Positions 56,912-64,000 of a DNA stretch of 64,000 bases are shown here, piece after piece. Within the stretch, counting starts at the first letter, position 1, and each line of letters starts with the position of its first letter. A program made the position numbers and the translations under genes. Location of the stretch: NCBI GenBank assembly GCA_937138495.1, contig CAKZPE010000011.1, positions 1-64,000 of the forward strand, written 5' to 3'. Below the pieces are notes generated by a model. The model was not told where the DNA came from. It made no database searches and saw nothing but the letters and a program-made list of their open reading frames with translations. Origin of the DNA: an uncultured Oceanospirillaceae bacterium (GTDB lineage: Bacteria > Pseudomonadota > Gammaproteobacteria > Pseudomonadales > Balneatricaceae).

Positions 56912-57346
56912 TTATTCCTCGACTTTTCCGCCAGCAGCTTCGATAGCAGCCTGAGCACCTTTAGTGACTTTCAGACCTTTAACGGTAACTGCTTTAGTGA
57001 TTTCACCAGACAGGATCACGCGCGCACGCTTGATGCTTTCTTTGATGATATCGGCTTTTTTCAACGCTTCCAGGTCGACCACTTCAACGCCAGCTTTAAC
57101 CAGTTCATTCAAACGGATTTCAGCAACAAAAGGCGCCTGACGTGATGTGAAACCGAACTTAGGCAGACGACGCTGTAAAGGCATCTGACCACCTTCGAAA
57201 CCTGGCTTCACTGAACCGCCTGAGCGGGATTTCTGACCTTTATGACCACGGCCACCGGTTTTACCCAGGCCAGAGCCAATACCGCGGCCAACACGCTTGC
57301 CAGCGCTCTTAGAACCTTCGGCAGGACTTAGTGTATTAAGACGCAT
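56912..57346 (-). CDS. rplO: 50S ribosomal protein L15
   Basis: A 144-residue protein ([40 protein letters not shown]), with the glycine-rich arm that threads into 23S rRNA. It abuts secY with no spacer and follows rpmD by ten bases. Confidence 0.98.
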   Translation of the reverse strand: MRLNTLSPAEGSKSAGKRVGRGIGSGLGKTGGRGHKGQKSRSGGSVKPGFEGGQMPLQRRLPKFGFTSRQAPFVAEIRLNELVKAGVEVVDLEALKKADIIKESIKRARVILSGEITKAVTVKGLKVTKGAQAAIEAAGGKVEE

Positions 57347-57356
57347 AACGGACTCC

Positions 57357-57539
57357 TTATTCGCCTTCTACACGAACCATGTAGTTTACTTTGTTGATCA
57401 TACCGCGAACGGAAGGAGTGTCTTCCACTTCAACAGTGTGACCGATACGACGCAGACCCAGACCCTTTACGCACTCGCGGTGCTTAGGCAGTTTACCGAT
57501 GGGGCTGCGAACAAGTGTAACCTTGACTGTAGATGCCAT
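57357..57539 (-). CDS. rpmD: 50S ribosomal protein L30
   Basis: A 60-residue protein with [20 protein letters not shown] and a C-terminal [17 protein letters not shown]. It lies between rpsE and rplO as in all gammaproteobacteria. Confidence 0.97.
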   Translation of the reverse strand: MASTVKVTLVRSPIGKLPKHRECVKGLGLRRIGHTVEVEDTPSVRGMINKVNYMVRVEGE

Positions 57540-57545
57540 CGTTTA

Positions 57546-58046
57546 TTACCCCAGAATCTCGTCTACGGCCTTACCACGCTTCGCAGCAACATCTTCAGGA
57601 GATGTCATGCTAGCCAGGCCATTGATTGTTGCACGTACAACGTTAACCGGGTTGGTAGAGCCGTAGCACTTAGCCAGTACGTTGTGAACACCTGCAAGTT
57701 CAAGCACAGCACGCATCGCGCCACCGGCGATTACACCGGTACCTTCAGATGCAGGCTGCATGTATACCTTAGAAGCACCGTGACGGGCTTTTACAGCGTA
57801 CTGCAGGGTTGTGCCATTCAGGTCTACAGAGACCATGTTACGACGTGCTTGCTCCATTGCTTTTTGAATAGCAACAGGCACTTCACGTGCTTTACCACGA
57901 CCGAAACCAACGCGGCCATTTCCGTCACCAACAACAGTCAGGGCTGTGAAACCGAAAATACGACCACCCTTAACTACTTTGGCAACACGGTTTACCTGAA
58001 CAAGCTTCTCTTGCAGGTCACCGTCTTTCTGTTCGTGATTTGCCAT
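57546..58046 (-). CDS. rpsE: 30S ribosomal protein S5
   Basis: A 166-residue protein with the double-stranded RNA-binding-like start ([20 protein letters not shown]) and the [20 protein letters not shown] loop important for fidelity. I start at the ATG at 58046, since the reading from 58052 begins with TTG. Confidence 0.97.
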   Translation of the reverse strand: MANHEQKDGDLQEKLVQVNRVAKVVKGGRIFGFTALTVVGDGNGRVGFGRGKAREVPVAIQKAMEQARRNMVSVDLNGTTLQYAVKARHGASKVYMQPASEGTGVIAGGAMRAVLELAGVHNVLAKCYGSTNPVNVVRATINGLASMTSPEDVAAKRGKAVDEILG

Positions 58047-58057
58047 TGTCAAACCCC

Positions 58058-58408
58058 TTAGAATTCCAGGCCGCCTTCACGGGCCGCTTCTGCCAACGCC
58101 TTGATACGTCCGTGGTATTGGAAACCAGAACGGTCGAAAGCAACCTTAGATACGCCAGCGTCTTTAGCACGCTGAGCGATTAATGCACCGACTTTAGAAG
58201 CCGCGTCAGCGTTACCGGTAGCACCAGAGCGCAGATCTTTTTCTACTGTAGATGCAGCAGCCAGAATCTGACCACCATCAGCAGAGATAACCTGTGCATA
58301 GATGTGACGTGGTGTACGGGTTACACACAGACGGGTAGCACCCAGCTCACGCATTTTGAAGCGAGCACGGCGAGCACGGCGAATTCGAGATATTTTCTTA
58401 TCGTTCAT
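58058..58408 (-). CDS. rplR: 50S ribosomal protein L18
   Basis: A 116-residue 5S rRNA-binding protein ([20 protein letters not shown], ending [20 protein letters not shown]). It lies between rplF and rpsE in the spc operon. Confidence 0.98.
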   Translation of the reverse strand: MNDKKISRIRRARRARFKMRELGATRLCVTRTPRHIYAQVISADGGQILAAASTVEKDLRSGATGNADAASKVGALIAQRAKDAGVSKVAFDRSGFQYHGRIKALAEAAREGGLEF

Positions 58409-58417
58409 GACCCTACC

Positions 58418-58951
58418 TTACTTCTTCTTAGCTTCTTTACGGCGTACATATTCGTCAGCATAACGAACACCTTTACCTTTATAAGGCTCTGGTGGACGGA
58501 AAGCGCGAATTTCAGCAGCAGCCTGGCCCAGTGTTTGCTTGCTGGCAGAAGTCAGAACAACAGTAGTCTGGCCTTCCATTGCAGCTGAAACACCTTCAGG
58601 CAATTCGTAATCGATTGGGTGAGAGAAACCCAGGGTCAGGTTTACGCTGTTGCCTTTAACGGCAGCACGGTAACCAACACCTTGCAGAACCAGTTTCTTA
58701 GAGAAACCTTCGCTCACACCTACAACCATGTTATTAACCAGAGAGCGTGTAGTACCGGCCAATGCATTGGCTGATTTGCTGCCGTCACGCGGCGCAAATT
58801 TCAGTACGTTTTCTTCGCTGGTTACTTCTACAGACTGGTGTACAGACAAGTCCAAGGCACCGTTCTTGCCTTTTACATTAACTTGCTGGCCATCAACTTT
58901 AGCTTCAACACCTGCAGGTAGGACAACGGGACTTTTAGCAACTCGAGACAT
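58418..58951 (-). CDS. rplF: 50S ribosomal protein L6
   Basis: A 177-residue protein of two similar domains ([21 protein letters not shown]-terminal [20 protein letters not shown]). It sits near the factor-binding site of the large subunit and follows rpsH by 11 bases. Confidence 0.98.
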   Translation of the reverse strand: MSRVAKSPVVLPAGVEAKVDGQQVNVKGKNGALDLSVHQSVEVTSEENVLKFAPRDGSKSANALAGTTRSLVNNMVVGVSEGFSKKLVLQGVGYRAAVKGNSVNLTLGFSHPIDYELPEGVSAAMEGQTTVVLTSASKQTLGQAAAEIRAFRPPEPYKGKGVRYADEYVRRKEAKKK

Positions 58952-58962
58952 AGTTCTAGCTC

Positions 58963-59355
58963 CTAGAATACCGTGCAGATGACTTCGCCGCCGATACCGG
59001 CAGCACGTGCAGCGCGATCGCTCATCACACCTTTAGAGGTAGAGATGATAGAGATACCCAGACCGCCAGCTACTTTAGGCAGCTCGGAAGCAGCCTTATA
59101 AACACGTAGACTTGGACGGCTTACACGCTGGATAGACTCAATAACCGGCTTGCCTTCAAAGTACTTCAATTCAACAGTCATAACTGGCTTAACATCACCT
59201 TCAACGGCAAAGCCAGAGATGTAACCTTCTGATTCCAGAACAGAAGCGACAGACGCTTTCATCTTGGAAGCAGGCATGGTTACAGCTGATTTCTCAGCCA
59301 TATGACCATTACGAATACGGGTTAACATATCCGCTAGAGTGTCTTGCATACTCAT
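58963..59355 (-). CDS. rpsH: 30S ribosomal protein S8
   Basis: A 130-residue assembly protein ([21 protein letters not shown]-terminal [20 protein letters not shown]). In E. coli S8 represses the spc operon by binding near the rplE start. I cannot identify that site by eye here. Confidence 0.98.
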   Translation of the reverse strand: MSMQDTLADMLTRIRNGHMAEKSAVTMPASKMKASVASVLESEGYISGFAVEGDVKPVMTVELKYFEGKPVIESIQRVSRPSLRVYKAASELPKVAGGLGISIISTSKGVMSDRAARAAGIGGEVICTVF

Positions 59356-59428
59356 GCTTAATTTTCCTTACTATTGTGCAGCGCAATGCGGTAGCAGAGT
59401 GACAATCACCCTGCCCAGACCACCGTGC

Positions 59429-59734
59429 TTACCAACTAGCTTTCTTCAAGCCCGGAACATCACCACGCATAGCAGCTTCACGCAATTTAATACGGCTTAA
59501 GCCGAATTTGCGGTAAACAGCGTGTGGACGACCAGTAACCTGACAACGACGCACCTGGCGAACCGGGTTAGCGTCACGTGGCAGCTTCTGAAGAGCTACC
59601 TGTGCTTCCCAACGCTCATCTTCAGATGAAGCTGGGTTACGGACGATTGCCTTTAACTGAGCACGTTTCTCAGCGTACTTAGCAACCATTTTTGCGCGTT
59701 TTGCTTCGCGCGCTTTCATACATTCCTTAGCCAT
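59429..59734 (-). CDS. rpsN: 30S ribosomal protein S14, zinc-free long form
   Basis: A 101-residue protein with [20 protein letters not shown] and [20 protein letters not shown]. Length and the lack of two CxxC pairs identify the long C- form. A 73-base gap separates it from rpsH. Confidence 0.98.
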   Translation of the reverse strand: MAKECMKAREAKRAKMVAKYAEKRAQLKAIVRNPASSEDERWEAQVALQKLPRDANPVRQVRRCQVTGRPHAVYRKFGLSRIKLREAAMRGDVPGLKKASW

Positions 59735-59743
59735 TTTTCTACC

Positions 59744-60283
59744 CTACTTTTTGAATGGGAAGTTCAGGGCTGCCAGCAGGGCACGACCTTCATCGTTATT
59801 ACGGGCAGTGGTAGTGATAGTAATATCCATACCACGCAGTTTATCTACCTTATCAAAATCGATTTCAGGGAAGATAATCTGTTCTTTAACACCCATGCTG
59901 TAGTTACCACGACCATCAAAAGATTTCGGGTTCAGACCACGGAAGTCACGGATACGAGGAATTGAAATATCAACCAGACGGTCAAGGAATTCCCACATAC
60001 GCTCACCGCGCAGAGTTACCTTACAACCGATTGGCCAGCCTTCACGTACTTTAAAGCCGGCAATTGACTTGCGAGCTAAAGTAACAACAGGCTTCTGACC
60101 GGAGATCTGCTGCATATCTGCAACAGCATTTTCCAGCTGTTTTTTGTCACCCAGCGCTTCACCAACACCCATGTTCAGGGTGATTTTAGTCAGGCGGGGA
60201 ACAGCCATCACGTTCTCGCTTTTCAGCTCTTCTAGAAGCTGCTGCTGAACGGAATCTTTATAAAGGGCTTTTAATCTAGACAT
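59744..60283 (-). CDS. rplE: 50S ribosomal protein L5
   Basis: A 179-residue 5S rRNA-binding protein ([20 protein letters not shown]-like block; C-terminal [20 protein letters not shown]). It lies ten bases ahead of rpsN. Confidence 0.98.
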   Translation of the reverse strand: MSRLKALYKDSVQQQLLEELKSENVMAVPRLTKITLNMGVGEALGDKKQLENAVADMQQISGQKPVVTLARKSIAGFKVREGWPIGCKVTLRGERMWEFLDRLVDISIPRIRDFRGLNPKSFDGRGNYSMGVKEQIIFPEIDFDKVDKLRGMDITITTTARNNDEGRALLAALNFPFKK

Positions 60284-60297
60284 GGCATCAACTCCTA

Positions 60298-60615
60298 TTA
60301 CTTAGCGATTACTTCGCCGTTGGATTTGAAGAAGCGAACTTTGTTGCCATCTTCCAGAACCTTGAAGCCAACACGATCACCTTTACCGGTTGCCGCATTG
60401 AAGATCGCAACGTTAGAAACAGCGATAGCCGCTTCTTTCTCTACGATGCCACCAGGCTTACCCATCATAGGGTTAGGCTTGGTGTGCTTCTTCACCATGT
60501 TGATGCCAGATACAATCAGGCGATCATCAGCAAGCACACGTAAAACTTTACCGCGCTTACCTTTATCTTTACCTGCAATGACGATTACTTCGTCGTCACG
60601 AATAATTTTTCGCAT
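60298..60615 (-). CDS. rplX: 50S ribosomal protein L24
   Basis: A 105-residue early assembly protein with the KOW motif ([20 protein letters not shown]) and [21 protein letters not shown] 98-base gap with a strong hairpin separates it from rplN upstream, larger than usual in this operon. Confidence 0.98.
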   Translation of the reverse strand: MRKIIRDDEVIVIAGKDKGKRGKVLRVLADDRLIVSGINMVKKHTKPNPMMGKPGGIVEKEAAIAVSNVAIFNAATGKGDRVGFKVLEDGNKVRFFKSNGEVIAK

Positions 60616-60650
60616 GTTTTCCTATCCTTTCCTACTACCCTCTCATGCTC

Positions 60651-60683
60651 AAAAACGCCAACCCCGTTAAGAGTTAGCGTTTT
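60651..60683 (-). promoter_or_regulatory. Terminator-like hairpin between rplN and rplX
   Basis: AACGCTAAC pairs with GTTGGCGTT (one G-T pair, ten-base loop), and on the minus strand the second arm runs into a T tract of five, then GAGC. Partial termination or an mRNA-stabilising role are both possible. It lies in an unusually long gap inside a ribosomal operon. Confidence 0.5.
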
Positions 60684-60713
60684 CAAAAAAATCAAACCAT
60701 AGAAGTAAGATTT

Positions 60714-61082
60714 TTAAAGCACTTCAGGCGCCAGGGAAATGATTTTCATAAACTTCTCTGAGCGAAGTTCACGAGTTACTGGTCCAAAAATACGAGTACC
60801 AATTGGTGCGTCATTGGCGTTCAGCATAACCGCAGAGTTTACATCAAAGCGGATAACTGAACCGTCAGGGCGACGAACACCTTTACGGGTACGAACTACA
60901 ACAGCGTTAAGAACCTGGCCTTTTTTCACCTTACCGCGTGGAATTGCTTCCTTAACGGTAACTTTGATGATGTCACCCACACTCGCGTAACGGCGATGTG
61001 AGCCACCAAGAACCTTGATACACTGCACACGCTTGGCGCCGCTGTTATCAGCAACATCAAGCATAGTTTCTGTTTGAATCAT
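60714..61082 (-). CDS. rplN: 50S ribosomal protein L14
   Basis: A 122-residue protein ([40 protein letters not shown]) at the subunit interface. It is normally the first gene of the spc operon. The 102-base gap to rpsQ upstream may hold the spc promoter. Confidence 0.98.
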   Translation of the reverse strand: MIQTETMLDVADNSGAKRVQCIKVLGGSHRRYASVGDIIKVTVKEAIPRGKVKKGQVLNAVVVRTRKGVRRPDGSVIRFDVNSAVMLNANDAPIGTRIFGPVTRELRSEKFMKIISLAPEVL

Positions 61083-61184
61083 GGTCTCTACTCCAAAATT
61101 CAGACTTATTTCTTCGCTTAGCCTCTGTTTTCACAGTGGTTTCTGGCGAAAAAACAAGCCTGCCAGAAGCAAAGGTGCGTTATC

Positions 61185-61448
61185 TTACACCTTTACTGCC
61201 TGTTCTTCAATCTTAACTAGCGTCCAAGACTTACTTTTTGAATACGGACGGGATTCAGCAATAACCACTGTATCTCCCATGTTGCATTCATTCTGTTCGT
61301 CATGCGCATGCAGCTTAGTTGAACGAGTTACGAATTTACCGTAAATCGGGTGCTTCTCTTTACGCTCAACCAGAACGGTGATGGTCTTATCAGCTTTGTT
61401 GCTGACAACTTTACCGGTCACTGTACGTGTACGTTTTTCTGCAGCCAT
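61185..61448 (-). CDS. rpsQ: 30S ribosomal protein S17
   Basis: An 87-residue OB-fold protein ([40 protein letters not shown]). It is the last gene of the S10 operon, two bases after rpmC. Confidence 0.98.
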   Translation of the reverse strand: MAAEKRTRTVTGKVVSNKADKTITVLVERKEKHPIYGKFVTRSTKLHAHDEQNECNMGDTVVIAESRPYSKSKSWTLVKIEEQAVKV

Positions 61449-61450
61449 TT

Positions 61451-61642
61451 TTAGTTACCTGCTTTCTCATTCAGTACGGTCTTAGCACGCGCGATGTCGC
61501 GACGTACCTGACCTAACATATGGTTCTGAGTCAGCTGACCAGTTGCTTTCTGCATACGCAGATTGAACTGATCCTTCAAAAGACCCAGCAGAGTTTGCTG
61601 AAGTTCTTCTGCGGATTGCTCACGCAATTCAGTTGCTTTCAT
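61451..61642 (-). CDS. rpmC: 50S ribosomal protein L29
   Basis: A 63-residue helical protein near the tunnel exit ([40 protein letters not shown]). The ATG at 61642 overlaps the rplP stop by one base (TGATG). The reading from 61645 would begin with GTG. Confidence 0.97.
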   Translation of the reverse strand: MKATELREQSAEELQQTLLGLLKDQFNLRMQKATGQLTQNHMLGQVRRDIARAKTVLNEKAGN

Positions 61643-62055
61643 CACATCACCGTCCGTTTAACAATAGTGGTTGCTACTGGTAATTTAGCAGCCGCCAGGT
61701 TGAATGCTTCAGTGGCCAGATCATCAGGTACACCGCTCATTTCGAACAGTACTTTACCTGGCTGAATCTGAGCTACCCAGTATTCAACGCTACCCTTACC
61801 CTTACCCATACGTACTTCAAGTGGCTTGCCGGTAATCGGCTTATCTGGGAACACACGGATCCAGATTTTACCACCACGCTTTACGTGACGAGTCATGGTA
61901 CGACGAGCAGCTTCGATCTGACGAGCTGTAATACGTCCGCGACCAGTGGCTTTCAGAGCAATTTCTCCGAAGCTAACAGCGCTACCACGCTGAGCCAGAC
62001 CACGGTTACGACCTTTCATTACCTTACGGAATTTCAGTCTTTTAGGTTGCAGCAT
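61642..62055 (-). CDS. rplP: 50S ribosomal protein L16
   Basis: A 137-residue protein ([40 protein letters not shown]). Arg81-type hydroxylation in the MGKGKG region is known in E. coli. It lies between rpsC and rpmC. Confidence 0.98.
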   Translation of the reverse strand: MLQPKRLKFRKVMKGRNRGLAQRGSAVSFGEIALKATGRGRITARQIEAARRTMTRHVKRGGKIWIRVFPDKPITGKPLEVRMGKGKGSVEYWVAQIQPGKVLFEMSGVPDDLATEAFNLAAAKLPVATTIVKRTVM

Positions 62056-62067
62056 TGATAATTACCC

Positions 62068-62754
62068 CTACTTTGAACCTTTCTTTTTAGGCGCAGCATT
62101 CTTCTGAGCGCGCACTTCTTCAATGCCACCCAGGATCTCGCCTTTAAAGATCCAGACTTTAATACCAAGCACACCATAAGTAGTATGCGCTTCATAAGTA
62201 CCGTAATCGATATCAGCACGCAGAGTGTGCAAAGGTACACGACCTTCACGGTACCATTCAGAACGTGCAATCTCTGCACCGCCCAGACGGCCACCTACCT
62301 GAATTTTGATACCCTTAGCACCCAGTCGCATAGCATTCTGTACAGAACGCTTCATTGCGCGACGGAACATAACACGACGCTCCAGCTGGCTTGCTACGCT
62401 TTGAGCAACCAGTTTCGCATCCAGCTCTGGCTTACGGACTTCTTCGATGTTGATGTGGACAGGAACGCCCATCATTTTAGAAACAGCATTACGCAGCTTC
62501 TCTACATCTTCACCTTTTTTACCAATCACGATGCCTGGACGGGCTGTGTGAATGGTGATTTTTGCATTCTGTGCAGGACGCTCGATATCGATGCGGCTCA
62601 CAGAAGCTGCTTTCAACTGACCTTCCAGATACTCACGTACCTGAAGGTCATTCAACAGTTTACTAGCGTATTCGTTCTTGTCTGCATACCACACAGAAGT
62701 GTGATCTTTAACAATGCCCAAACGAATACCTGTTGGATTTACCTTCTGACCCAT
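62068..62754 (-). CDS. rpsC: 30S ribosomal protein S3
   Basis: A 228-residue protein with a KH domain ([20 protein letters not shown]) and the mRNA-entry helicase face ([20 protein letters not shown]). It lies 11 bases after rplV. Confidence 0.98.
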   Translation of the reverse strand: MGQKVNPTGIRLGIVKDHTSVWYADKNEYASKLLNDLQVREYLEGQLKAASVSRIDIERPAQNAKITIHTARPGIVIGKKGEDVEKLRNAVSKMMGVPVHINIEEVRKPELDAKLVAQSVASQLERRVMFRRAMKRSVQNAMRLGAKGIKIQVGGRLGGAEIARSEWYREGRVPLHTLRADIDYGTYEAHTTYGVLGIKVWIFKGEILGGIEEVRAQKNAAPKKKGSK

Positions 62755-62765
62755 AGTGGTATCTC

Positions 62766-63098
62766 CTAGCAGTCAGCGACCTTAACGGTGATGTGGGAGG
62801 TACGTTTCAGAATACGATCTGCACGACCTTTCGCACGCGGCTTAATACGCTTCATCGTCATACCTTCGTCAACGAAGATTTCAGATACGCGTAGCTCGTC
62901 AATGTCAGCACCTTCGTTATGCTCTGCGTTAGCAATAGCAGACTCAAGTACTTTCTTGACTAAAACCGCACCTTTTTGAGGGCTGAAAGCCAGAATATCC
63001 AGGGCTTCACCCACCGCCTTTCCGCGGATTTGATCGGCAACCAAACGCGCTTTCTGAGCGGAGATATGGGCGCCTTTGTGCTTAGCGGCTACTTCCAT
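62766..63098 (-). CDS. rplV: 50S ribosomal protein L22
   Basis: A 110-residue protein whose beta hairpin ([20 protein letters not shown]) lines the exit tunnel and can carry macrolide resistance changes. The N-terminus [20 protein letters not shown] is typical. Confidence 0.98.
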   Translation of the reverse strand: MEVAAKHKGAHISAQKARLVADQIRGKAVGEALDILAFSPQKGAVLVKKVLESAIANAEHNEGADIDELRVSEIFVDEGMTMKRIKPRAKGRADRILKRTSHITVKVADC

Positions 63099-63114
63099 TT
63101 TCTATACTCCCGAA

Positions 63115-63390
63115 TTAGCGTTTAGCTTTCTTGTCTGCAGCATGACCCTTGTACGTACGGGTAGCAGCAAACTCGCCTAATTTATGACCAACCATGTCCT
63201 CGGTGATAAACACCGGTACGTGCTGACGGCCATTATGGACTGCAATCGTTAAGCCTACGAAGTTAGGGAACACCGTAGAGCGACGAGACCAGGTTTTGAT
63301 CGGACGACGATCATTGGCCTCAATTGCAGCCTCTACCTTTTTCAACAGGTGAAGGTCGATAAAAGGACCTTTCTTCAGTGAACGTGGCAC
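63115..63390 (-). CDS. rpsS: 30S ribosomal protein S19
   Basis: A 91-residue head protein ([40 protein letters not shown]). It lies 15 bases after rplB. Confidence 0.98.
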   Translation of the reverse strand: MPRSLKKGPFIDLHLLKKVEAAIEANDRRPIKTWSRRSTVFPNFVGLTIAVHNGRQHVPVFITEDMVGHKLGEFAATRTYKGHAADKKAKR

Positions 63391-63405
63391 AGCTGTATCC
63401 TCTGA

Positions 63406-64000
63406 TTATTTCGCTTGACGACGACGTACGATCAACTTATCAGTACGCTTGTTCTTACGAGTCTTAAGACCTTTAGTCGGCATACCCCATGGAGACACAG
63501 GATGACGACCACCAGAAGTACGACCTTCACCACCACCATGTGGGTGATCAACAGGGTTCATAGCAACACCACGCACTGTTGGACGCACACCGCGCCAGCG
63601 CTTAGCACCAGCCTTACCCAGAGAGCGGAGGCTGTGTTCAGAGTTGCTTACTTCACCCAGAGTCGCACAACAGTCAATTAAGACTTTACGCATTTCACCA
63701 GAACGCAGACGCAAAGTTGCATGCGCGCCTTCACGTGCCACTAACTGAGCAGAAGTACCGGCAGAACGTGCAATCTGAGCACCTTTACCTGGCTTCATTT
63801 CAATACAGTGAACAACGCTACCAACCGGAATGTTACGCAGTGGCAGGCAGTTACCTGGTTTAATGTCAGCGTCCTGACCAGAAATGACACGGCTGCCAGC
63901 TTTAACGCCCTTAGGAGCAATAATGTAGCGGCGTTCACCGTCAGCGTATTTCAGCAGGGCGATGTGCGCAGAACGGTTTGGATCGTATTCCAGACGCTCA
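63406..64000 (-). CDS. rplB: 50S ribosomal protein L2, C-terminal part, cut by window edge
   Basis: The last 197 codons of L2 are present, from [20 protein letters not shown] at the right edge to the end [13 protein letters not shown]. The [20 protein letters not shown] segment near the peptidyl transferase centre is intact. The frame is open across the whole stretch, and the gene start lies beyond 64,000. Confidence 0.97.
   Translation of the reverse strand, partial: ERLEYDPNRSAHIALLKYADGERRYIIAPKGVKAGSRVISGQDADIKPGNCLPLRNIPVGSVVHCIEMKPGKGAQIARSAGTSAQLVAREGAHATLRLRSGEMRKVLIDCCATLGEVSNSEHSLRSLGKAGAKRWRGVRPTVRGVAMNPVDHPHGGGEGRTSGGRHPVSPWGMPTKGLKTRKNKRTDKLIVRRRQAK

Overview
The window is chromosomal DNA of a Gram-negative gammaproteobacterium. 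Gene content and order resemble Pseudomonas and the marine Oceanospirillales: maeB/rpmE/priA/argS/SPOR/hslVU, ubiI-ubiH-pepP-ygfB next to zapA-6S RNA-fau, hemCDXY near argH, ubiD/rho/trxA/ppx, and the alpha, spc and S10 ribosomal protein operons. I lean towards an Oceanospirillaceae-like marine species. That is an inference from synteny and protein character, because no rRNA gene lies in the window.

Layout. 1-11,602 is housekeeping: malic enzyme start, L31, PriA, ArgS, an FtsN-like SPOR protein, the HslVU protease with a sigma-32-like promoter, UbiE-UbiJ (no ubiB follows), HemJ, an FAH-family hydrolase and PpnP. About 11,680-21,560 is an accessory island, visibly AT-rich from about 13.3 to 20.3 kb. 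It holds a CopG/ParE-type toxin-antitoxin pair whose toxin is frameshifted, a small HTH regulator with two palindromic operators, a membrane-anchored protein with an internal duplication, a Gabija-like OLD nuclease/UvrD helicase pair, a decayed phage-type integrase start, several copies of a palindromic repeat, and an NYN-domain protein preceded by a candidate structured RNA. DinB-like and NTF2-like genes close the island. From 21,686 the core genome resumes with serA, a metallo-beta-lactamase-fold protein and LuxR regulator, an aldo/keto reductase, rlmI, gcvH, the ubiquinone/pepP cluster, 6S RNA, fau, an AEC transporter, a GcvR-like ACT protein, a chemoreceptor, argH, hemCDXY, a 2Fe-2S reductase, ubiD, rho, trxA, ppx and a hemerythrin. 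From 52,429 to the right edge lie the minus-strand ribosomal protein operons from rplQ back to a partial rplB, including secY, rpoA and the short rpmJ.

Most notable signal. At 19,097-20,077 (minus strand) a promoter-like sequence is followed by a roughly 230-nt candidate RNA. The RNA carries two 68-nt tandem repeats, then a strong Rho-independent terminator, then an NYN (PIN-like RNase) gene that starts just past the terminator. Promoter, tandem RNA repeats, leaky terminator and RNase gene is the layout of type III toxin-antitoxin systems, but the known toxins there are ToxN/CptN/TenpN-like rather than NYN. Each repeat can form a closing stem, and the two stems differ in sequence yet both pair. 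Each can also form an H-type pseudoknot built from the conserved blocks. This is a hypothesis from sequence alone, but it is the best candidate here for an undescribed system.
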